A stretch of 5,957 nucleotides of DNA from an uncultured Haemophilus sp. (GTDB lineage: Bacteria; Pseudomonadota; Gammaproteobacteria; Enterobacterales; Pasteurellaceae), in the NCBI RefSeq assembly GCF_905207935.1, contig NZ_CAJLNI010000111.1:1-5957 (forward strand), in the 5' to 3' direction. Shown here piece by piece: positions 1 through 4,313 of this stretch. The notes under the pieces are model-generated. The model ran no database searches, was not told the origin of the DNA, and saw nothing but the letters and a program-made list of their open reading frames with translations. Each line of letters opens with the position of its first letter. The first letter of the stretch is position 1. The position numbers and the translations under genes were made by a program.

Positions 1-10
1 TTCATTTGTT

Positions 11-22
11 TTTTCGCGAAAA
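11..22. repeat. 12-bp perfect palindrome upstream of ilvG
   Basis: TTTTCGCGAAAA is its own reverse complement and lies about 85 bases before the ilvG start, just upstream of the candidate promoter. It could be an operator half, the end of a regulatory structure that begins left of the window, or chance in AT-rich DNA. I cannot assign it to a known regulator. Confidence 0.3.
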
Positions 23-24
23 CC

Positions 25-53
25 TAACCAAAGGCGAAAAATTCCGCTACAAT
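25..53 (+). promoter_or_regulatory. candidate sigma70 promoter for ilvGMDA
   Basis: TACAAT at 48-53 matches the -10 consensus at five of six positions. Seventeen bases upstream, TAACCA (25-30) is a poor -35 box with three of six matches. Transcription would start near position 60 and leave an untranslated leader of roughly 48 bases. That is too short for an enterobacterial-type leader peptide plus attenuator. The true promoter and any attenuator may instead lie left of the window, so this call depends mainly on the -10 match. Confidence 0.35.
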
Positions 54-97
54 GCAAAACTTCAATATTCATAAAATTATTTAATAATCATAAAAAC

Positions 98-103
98 GGG
101 AAG
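98..103 (+). promoter_or_regulatory. ribosome binding site of ilvG
   Basis: GGGAAG is a moderate Shine-Dalgarno match and ends four bases before the ATG at 108. The spacing is short but usable. It supports this start, which also matches the N-terminus of enterobacterial IlvG (M-x-G-A-Q). Confidence 0.55.
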
Positions 104-107
104 CAAC

Positions 108-1763
108 ATGACAGGCGCACAACTCATTATCGAATGTTTAAAAGCGCACGGTGTAACCGATCTTTTCGGCTACCCAGGCGGGGCAATCATGCCAACCTAT
201 GATGCCATCTATGACTCAGGTCTTGACCATCTTCTTTGCCGTAACGAACAAGGTGCTGCAATAGCTGCGATTGGTTATGCACGCTCTACAGGAAAAGTCG
301 GCGTATGTGTCGCAACTTCAGGCCCGGGTGCCACCAATTTAATTACCGGTTTAGGTGATGCCTTTGCTGATTCAGTACCAATCGTGGCATTTACTGGCCA
401 AGTGGCTGCACCTCTTATCGGTACCGATGCTTTCCAAGAAGCCGATGTTTTAGGTTTATCTCTTGCTTGCACCAAGCACAGCTACATTGTGCAATCCATC
501 GAAGAACTCCCCGAAATTATTGCCTCTGCTTTCCAAATTGCACAAAGTGGCAGACCTGGTCCAGTTCTCATCGATGTACCTCGTAACATCCAAGTGAGTG
601 ATGTACCTGAACATGTAAAACCTATTGTCAAACCAACCGTAAAACCAACCGCACTTTCAGAATTAAAATTAACTGAAGCAAAAGCATTATTGACACAAGC
701 GAAAAAACCCGTGCTTTATGTAGGTGGTGGTGTAGGTATGGCGAAAGCCACACAGGCGGTCAAAAAATTCCTACAAATTACCCAAATGCCATCTGTTTCA
801 ACATTGAAAGGTTTAGGCTCAATTGACCCAACCGATCCCGTTTATATGGGCATGATTGGTATGCATGGCACAAGAGCCGCAAATATTGCCGTACAAGAAT
901 GTGATTTATTGTTAGTGTGCGGTGCACGTTTTGATGACCGTGTGACCGGTAAATTGGACAGTTTTGCACCACATGCGAAAGTGATTCATTGTGATATTGA
1001 TGCGTCGGAAATCAACAAACTCCGTGTGGCAAATGTCGCCCTTCAAGGTGATTTAATTCAGGCCTTAGACGCTTTAAGTATCCCGCTTGAGATTAATGAT
1101 TGGCGAGCACACATTCAAGCATTGAAAGCCAAACTCGATTTCACTTATATTGACAATGCAGGCAACCGACCTATTGACCCTTGGTCGTTGCTCAACACGC
1201 TTTCTCAGCGTAAACCACAAAATGCGGTGATTTGTACCGATGTGGGCCAACATCAAATGTGGTCTGCGCAACATATGCGCCATTTCGCACCAGAAAACTA
1301 TATTACCTCCGCGGGCTTCGGCACCATGGGATTTGGTTTACCTGCAGCAGTGGGTGCGAAAAAAGCACGCCCTCATGATGAAGTGATTTTAGTGACAGGT
1401 GATGGTTCATTAATGATGAACATTCAAGAATTAGGTTCAATCAAACGCGGCAAATTACCCGTAAAAATTTTGCTGTTAGATAACCAACGTCTTGGTATGG
1501 TGCGTCAATGGCAAGACCTTTTCTGGAACAAACGCCGTTCAGAAACCATTTTAGAAGATAACCCTGATTTCGTGATGCTGGCGAAAGCCTTTGATATTCC
1601 AGCTGAACGCATTGAGTGTGCTGATGAGGTGGATGAAGCACTTAATCGCTTATTAAATAGCGAAACCGCTTATTTGTTACAAGTATGCATTCCACCTGAA
1701 GAATGTGTATGGCCATTAGTGCCGCCGGGTGCATGCAACACCGATATGTTGGAGGAAATTTAA
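108..1763 (+). CDS. ilvG: acetolactate (acetohydroxyacid) synthase II, large catalytic subunit
   Basis: This is the ThDP- and FAD-dependent enzyme that joins pyruvate to a second pyruvate (valine/leucine) or to 2-oxobutyrate (isoleucine). It acts in the cytoplasm as a complex with IlvM. At 551 residues it is close to the ~548 of E. coli IlvG and aligns along its whole length. The N-terminal ThDP domain holds GYPGGAIMP (21-29) and the catalytic glutamate E47 in CRNEQGAA. The central FAD-binding domain holds YVGGGVGMA (204-212) and CGARFDDRVTGKL (271-283). The C-terminal ThDP domain has GDGS (431-434), with N438 completing the metal-binding motif. RLGMVRQWQ (461-469) carries the tryptophan (W468) equivalent to E. 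coli W464, which gives 2-oxobutyrate preference. The frame is intact, unlike the frameshifted ilvG of E. coli K-12. Odd point: the linker at 170-181 is a three-fold VKPx repeat. The stop lies one base before ilvM. Confidence 0.97.
   Translation: MTGAQLIIECLKAHGVTDLFGYPGGAIMPTYDAIYDSGLDHLLCRNEQGAAIAAIGYARSTGKVGVCVATSGPGATNLITGLGDAFADSVPIVAFTGQVAAPLIGTDAFQEADVLGLSLACTKHSYIVQSIEELPEIIASAFQIAQSGRPGPVLIDVPRNIQVSDVPEHVKPIVKPTVKPTALSELKLTEAKALLTQAKKPVLYVGGGVGMAKATQAVKKFLQITQMPSVSTLKGLGSIDPTDPVYMGMIGMHGTRAANIAVQECDLLLVCGARFDDRVTGKLDSFAPHAKVIHCDIDASEINKLRVANVALQGDLIQALDALSIPLEINDWRAHIQALKAKLDFTYIDNAGNRPIDPWSLLNTLSQRKPQNAVICTDVGQHQMWSAQHMRHFAPENYITSAGFGTMGFGLPAAVGAKKARPHDEVILVTGDGSLMMNIQELGSIKRGKLPVKILLLDNQRLGMVRQWQDLFWNKRRSETILEDNPDFVMLAKAFDIPAERIECADEVDEALNRLLNSETAYLLQVCIPPEECVWPLVPPGACNTDMLEEI
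615..650 (+). repeat. three tandem 12-bp repeats inside ilvG
   Basis: Three consecutive 12-base units (615-626, 627-638, 639-650) encode VKPI, VKPT and VKPT in the linker between the first ThDP domain and the FAD domain. Units two and three differ at one base, and unit one differs at a few more. Each unit is a multiple of three bases, so gain or loss would keep the reading frame and only change linker length. An uptake sequence begins in the last codon of the array. Confidence 0.75.
648..656 (-). other. DNA uptake signal sequence (Hin type), in ilvG
   Basis: ACCGCACTT on the + strand is an exact complement of the 9-base Haemophilus core AAGTGCGGT. It encodes Thr-Ala-Leu at residues 181-183, in a surface linker where such sequence is easily tolerated. 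The flanking AT-rich segments fit the extended consensus only partly. Confidence 0.85.
1751..1756 (+). promoter_or_regulatory. ribosome binding site of ilvM, within the end of ilvG
   Basis: GGAGGA is a near-perfect Shine-Dalgarno, eight bases before the ATG at 1765. It lies inside the last codons of ilvG. It selects the 72-residue IlvM start over the in-frame ATG at 1729, which would sit deep inside ilvG. The arrangement suggests translational coupling that keeps the two subunits balanced. Confidence 0.85.
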
Positions 1764-1764
1764 G

Positions 1765-1983
1765 ATGAACCAATATACTTTTGACTTGATCGCTCAACAT
1801 CGCCCAGAGGTTTTAGAACGTGTATTACGCGTTATTCGTTTACGTGGCTTTACTGTGACTAATATGGATATGGCATTGGTAGAAACTAAAGTTCAGATAA
1901 AAATCACTGTAAAATCTGACCGCACTTTTGATTTGTTGGTGAATCAGTTGGCGAAATTGCCAGATGTTTTAAATATTATTTAA
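1765..1983 (+). CDS. ilvM: acetolactate synthase II, small regulatory subunit
   Basis: This ACT-domain partner of IlvG is needed for full activity and stability of the isozyme II complex. The 72 residues align with E. coli IlvM through the whole ACT fold. The strongest stretch is the first helix, ERVLRVIRLRGF (16-27), followed by V-x-N-M-x-M-A. The middle strand is KVQIKITV (42-49), and the C-terminal helix is DLLVNQLAKLPDV. It stops directly after LNII, where E. coli IlvM continues for another dozen or so residues, so the C-terminal tail is missing while the fold is complete. The start follows from a strong Shine-Dalgarno and from the match of MNQYTFDL to family N-termini. It is separated from ilvG by one base. 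Short AHAS II-type subunits usually do not make the complex valine-sensitive; that is family knowledge and is not visible here. Confidence 0.93.
   Translation: MNQYTFDLIAQHRPEVLERVLRVIRLRGFTVTNMDMALVETKVQIKITVKSDRTFDLLVNQLAKLPDVLNII
1919..1927 (-). other. DNA uptake signal sequence (Hin type), in ilvM
   Basis: An exact complement of AAGTGCGGT lies inside ilvM, spanning the codons for Asp-Arg-Thr-Phe. Read on the minus strand, the following bases fit the extended consensus (two AT-rich blocks about one helical turn apart) with one mismatch. Confidence 0.87.
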
Positions 1984-2155
1984 AAAGAATTTGAAGGACA
2001 ATACGATACAAAACAAATGGTTTACAAGTGTGTAGATATAGCTAATGGATCAATTTAATTTAAATATGGTTAAAAAATTTTAATCGATAGGCTCTTTATC
2101 TAAATAATTGCATTTATAAACTTAATTTTATCGAATAATTTCTTCGTATTATCTT

Positions 2156-2193
2156 CTGCCAAATCTCCCCTACCCCTCTTTGCTAAAGAGGGG
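2156..2193 (+). repeat. left arm of perfect 38-bp inverted repeat
   Basis: The arm begins CTGCCAAATCTCCCC and matches the complement of 2286-2323 at all 38 positions. Its inner half is a hairpin of its own: CCCCTCTTT (2173-2181), loop GCT, AAAGAGGGG (2185-2193). The G+C-rich stem stands out against its AT-rich surroundings. Confidence 0.95.
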
Positions 2194-2237
2194 ATTGAAA
2201 TGAGATAAAATTTGATATTAGCGTTAATAATTTAGTA

Positions 2238-2248
2238 CCGCTAAAATG
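2238..2248 (+). promoter_or_regulatory. candidate -10 region inside the MITE-like element
   Basis: CCGCTAAAATG contains TAAAAT (2242-2247) and matches the CCGCTACAATG upstream of ilvG (44-54) at 10 of 11 bases. The -35 region is poor (TTAGCG, 18 bases upstream). If active it would fire toward ilvD from about 140 bases upstream, and the transcript would include the right arm of the repeat. Weak evidence. Confidence 0.2.
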
Positions 2249-2285
2249 AAAGTGACAAAATTGTTGCCGATTAACTAAAGATTTC

Positions 2286-2323
2286 CCCCTCTTTAGCAAA
2301 GAGGGGTAGGGGAGATTTGGCAG
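2286..2323 (-). repeat. right arm of perfect 38-bp inverted repeat
   Basis: Exact inverted copy of 2156-2193. It has the local hairpin CCCCTCTTT (2286-2294), loop AGC, AAAGAGGGG (2298-2306), and it ends in GGAGATTTGGCAG. In RNA this arm can fold on itself or pair along its full length with the left arm. Confidence 0.95.
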
Positions 2324-2377
2324 TATCAATTAACGAAGAAATTAAATAACATAACAAACTTTAACAAAAATTTACTT

Positions 2378-2383
2378 GGAGAG
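2378..2383 (+). promoter_or_regulatory. ribosome binding site that sets the ilvD start
   Basis: GGAGAG lies seven bases before the ATG at 2391. It overlaps an in-frame TTG at 2376 that would otherwise extend the protein by five residues, so the TTG cannot be the real start. Confidence 0.85.
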
Positions 2384-2390
2384 ATTATTT

Positions 2391-4229
2391 ATGCCAAAAC
2401 TACGTTCAGCGACCAGTACACAAGGTCGTAATATGGCAGGTGCACGTGCCTTATGGCGTGCAACAGGGATGAAAGAAAATGACTTTGGTAAACCGATTAT
2501 TGCGGTGGTGAACTCATTCACCCAATTTGTACCAGGGCATGTTCATTTAAAAGACATGGGTCAACTAGTCGCAGCTGAAATTGAAAAAGCTGGCGGCGTG
2601 GCAAAAGAATTCAATACTATCGCAGTAGATGATGGTATCGCGATGGGCCACGGCGGGATGCTTTATTCCTTACCAAGCCGTGATTTAATCGCAGACAGCG
2701 TGGAATATATGGTTAATGCTCATTGTGCAGATGCAATGGTATGTATTTCCAACTGTGACAAAATTACCCCGGGAATGTTGATGGCAGCAATGCGTTTAAA
2801 CATTCCAACTATTTTCGTTTCAGGTGGTCCGATGGAAGCGGGAAAAACCAAACTTTCCGACCAGCTCATCAAATTAGACTTAATTGATGCCATGATCCAA
2901 AGCGCTGATGTGAATGTCAGCGACAAAGATGTTGATGCCATTGAGCGCAGTGCTTGCCCTACTTGTGGTTCTTGCTCTGGGATGTTTACCGCTAACTCAA
3001 TGAACTGCTTAACCGAAGCGTTAGGTTTATCTTTACCAGGCAATGGCTCGATGTTGGCGACCCATGCTGACCGTAAAGAATTATTCTTAAAAGCAGGTCG
3101 TCAAATTGTTGAGCTTTGCAAACGCTATTACGAGCAAGATGATGAAAGCATATTGCCACGTTCAATCGGCACCTTTGAAGCCTTTGAAAACGCTATGAGC
3201 TTAGATATTGCGATGGGTGGTTCAAGTAATACCGTTTTACACTTATTAGCGGCTGCTCAAGAAGCGGGTGTAGACTTCAAAATGGCGGATATTGACCGCT
3301 TATCACGCGTTGTGCCTTGCTTAAGCAAAATCGCACCAAACACCAATAAATACCACATGGAAGATGTACACCGTGCAGGTGGCATTATGGGCTTATTAGG
3401 GGAATTAGATCGTGCAGGATTAATCCACCGTAACACTAAAACCGTGTTAGGTATGACTTTAGAAGAGCAATTAAATCAATACGATATCATTCGTAATAAA
3501 GATGAAGAATTACACAAATTCTTCCGTGCAGGTCCTGCAGGTATTCGCACTACGCAAGCCTTTTCACAAGATTGCCGTTGGGATAGCGTAGATGATGACC
3601 GTGTAGGTGGTTGTATTCGTAATAAAGAAAATGCGATTTCTCAAGAAGGCGGCTTAGCCGTATTATTCGGTAACATCGCAAAAGACGGTTGTATCGTAAA
3701 AACTGCAGGTGTGGATGAGTCTATCTGGAAATTCACTGGCCATGCAATCGTATTTGAAAGCCAAGAAGATGCAGTAGCCGGTATTTTAGGTGGCAAAGTG
3801 AAAGAAGGCCATGTAGTAGTCATCCGCTACGAAGGTCCAAAAGGTGGCCCGGGTATGCAAGAAATGTTGTATCCAACCAGCTACTTAAAATCGATGGGCT
3901 TAGGTAAAAAATGTGCTTTATTAACAGATGGTCGTTTCTCTGGCGGTACATCCGGTTTATCTATTGGTCACGCTTCTCCTGAAGCAGCTTCCGGCGGTGC
4001 GATCGGCTTAGTACATGATGACGATATTATCGAAATCGATATTCCAAATCGCTCGATTAACCTTAAAATTAGCGATGAAGAATTAGCAAAACGCCGTACC
4101 GAGCAAGATGCCAAAGGCTGGCAACCAGCTAACCGTGAACGTGAAGTGTCTTTTGCATTAAAAGTATTTGGTCACTTCGCTACTTCTGCGGATAAAGGTG
4201 CCGTTCGTGATAAAACACTTTTAAAATAG
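2391..4229 (+). CDS. ilvD: dihydroxyacid dehydratase
   Basis: This cytoplasmic Fe-S enzyme dehydrates 2,3-dihydroxyisovalerate and 2,3-dihydroxy-3-methylvalerate to the 2-oxo acid precursors of valine/leucine and isoleucine. The 612 residues match the ~616 of E. coli IlvD and align end to end, starting MPKLRSATSTQGRNMAGARA. Residues known from the family are all present: D81 in AVDDGIAMGH, then C122, D123 and K124 in SNCDKITPGM (cluster, Mg2+ and the carboxylated lysine), C195 in CPTCGSCSGM, E491 in GGPGMQEM, and S517 in DGRFSGGTSG (catalytic base). The small differences from E. coli are a shorter KGWQPANRERE segment near the C-terminus and the end DKTLLK. The ATG at 2391 is chosen from the ribosome site and family N-termini. 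Its distance from ilvM, 407 bases with a large hairpin, means it could be partly uncoupled from ilvGM transcription. Confidence 0.97.
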   Translation: MPKLRSATSTQGRNMAGARALWRATGMKENDFGKPIIAVVNSFTQFVPGHVHLKDMGQLVAAEIEKAGGVAKEFNTIAVDDGIAMGHGGMLYSLPSRDLIADSVEYMVNAHCADAMVCISNCDKITPGMLMAAMRLNIPTIFVSGGPMEAGKTKLSDQLIKLDLIDAMIQSADVNVSDKDVDAIERSACPTCGSCSGMFTANSMNCLTEALGLSLPGNGSMLATHADRKELFLKAGRQIVELCKRYYEQDDESILPRSIGTFEAFENAMSLDIAMGGSSNTVLHLLAAAQEAGVDFKMADIDRLSRVVPCLSKIAPNTNKYHMEDVHRAGGIMGLLGELDRAGLIHRNTKTVLGMTLEEQLNQYDIIRNKDEELHKFFRAGPAGIRTTQAFSQDCRWDSVDDDRVGGCIRNKENAISQEGGLAVLFGNIAKDGCIVKTAGVDESIWKFTGHAIVFESQEDAVAGILGGKVKEGHVVVIRYEGPKGGPGMQEMLYPTSYLKSMGLGKKCALLTDGRFSGGTSGLSIGHASPEAASGGAIGLVHDDDIIEIDIPNRSINLKISDEELAKRRTEQDAKGWQPANREREVSFALKVFGHFATSADKGAVRDKTLLK

Positions 4230-4236
4230 TGTCTGA

Positions 4237-4264
4237 TTCTCCCTCTCTTTTATGAGAGGGAGAA
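4237..4264. repeat. hairpin between ilvD and ilvA
   Basis: TTCTCCCTCTC (4237-4247) pairs with GAGAGGGAGAA (4254-4264): an 11-bp perfect stem with a six-base TTTTAT loop, starting seven bases after the ilvD stop. No run of T follows on either strand, so it is not a canonical intrinsic terminator. More likely it is an mRNA stability or processing hairpin. The CCCTCT/AGAGGG core resembles the arms of the element before ilvD. Confidence 0.8.
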
Positions 4265-4284
4265 ATAAAACAAAGAAAAAATTA

Positions 4285-4293
4285 ACCGCACTT
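4285..4293 (-). other. DNA uptake signal sequence (Hin type), before ilvA
   Basis: An exact complement of AAGTGCGGT lies 20 bases before the ilvA start. Read on the minus strand, the next 19 bases fit the full extended Haemophilus consensus (n-R-W5-n6-R-W5) without a mismatch. It is the best-formed uptake sequence in the window and lies in the ilvA leader. Confidence 0.92.
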
Positions 4294-4313
4294 CATCATA
4301 AACAACAAATATC

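Larger units (their letters stand above)
2137..2343. mobile_element. palindromic MITE-like element between ilvM and ilvD
   Basis: This is an approximately 207-bp symmetrical unit with no coding capacity. From outside inward it has an 11-bp inverted repeat, AATTTCTTCGT (2137-2147) against ACGAAGAAATT (2333-2343). Next comes a weakly similar 8-9 base spacer on each side. Then a perfect 38-bp inverted repeat (2156-2193 against 2286-2323) encloses a 92-base AT-rich centre. Each 38-bp arm also contains its own small hairpin. Long terminal inverted repeats, small size and an intergenic position are typical of non-autonomous miniature elements and of dispersed palindromic repeats. No clear target-site duplication is visible. 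Whether the true ends are the outer 11-bp or the inner 38-bp repeats is uncertain. Multi-copy status is inferred, not seen. Confidence 0.65.
1984..2390. other. 407-base non-coding gap between ilvM and ilvD
   Basis: Enterobacterial operons have ilvE in this place. Here no frame on either strand gives a protein longer than a few tens of codons, and I see no ilvE remnant. The first part (1984-2136) is plain AT-rich DNA. It contains a 13-codon ORF at 2017-2058 with no properly spaced ribosome site. The middle is the palindromic element at 2137-2343. The last 47 bases are AT-rich leader DNA with the ilvD ribosome site. No strong promoter or T-tailed terminator on the + strand is evident. TAAAAT at 2242-2247, inside the element, is the best -10-like box. 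Confidence 0.8.

Noticed and set aside
52..84. 10-codon ORF (MQNFNIHKII) before ilvG as a leader peptide
   Set aside because: It overlaps the candidate -10 box, has no ribosome site, has few branched-chain codons, and is not followed by a terminator/antiterminator structure.
1729..1764. Longer IlvM starting at ATG 1729 inside ilvG
   Set aside because: The extra 12 residues are out-of-frame ilvG sequence. A strong ribosome site precedes the ATG at 1765, and the family N-terminus matches there.
2017..2058. 13-codon ORF in the ilvM-ilvD gap
   Set aside because: The nearest GAAGGA lies about 18 bases before the ATG, too far. There is no recognisable product, and stops are close by in AT-rich DNA.
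2173..2193. Left-arm hairpin as an intrinsic terminator for ilvGM
   Set aside because: The G+C-rich stem is followed by ATTGAAATGAG and not by a T-run, so it does not fit the canonical form. Partial termination cannot be excluded.
2376..2390. Five-residue N-terminal extension of IlvD from a TTG start
   Set aside because: The TTG overlaps the Shine-Dalgarno GGAGAG, and family proteins start at MPK, which is the ATG at 2391.
2720..3043. 107-codon minus-strand ORF within ilvD
   Set aside because: It lies antisense to the most conserved part of IlvD (Fe-S motifs). Its openness is explained by the codon pattern of the coding strand.
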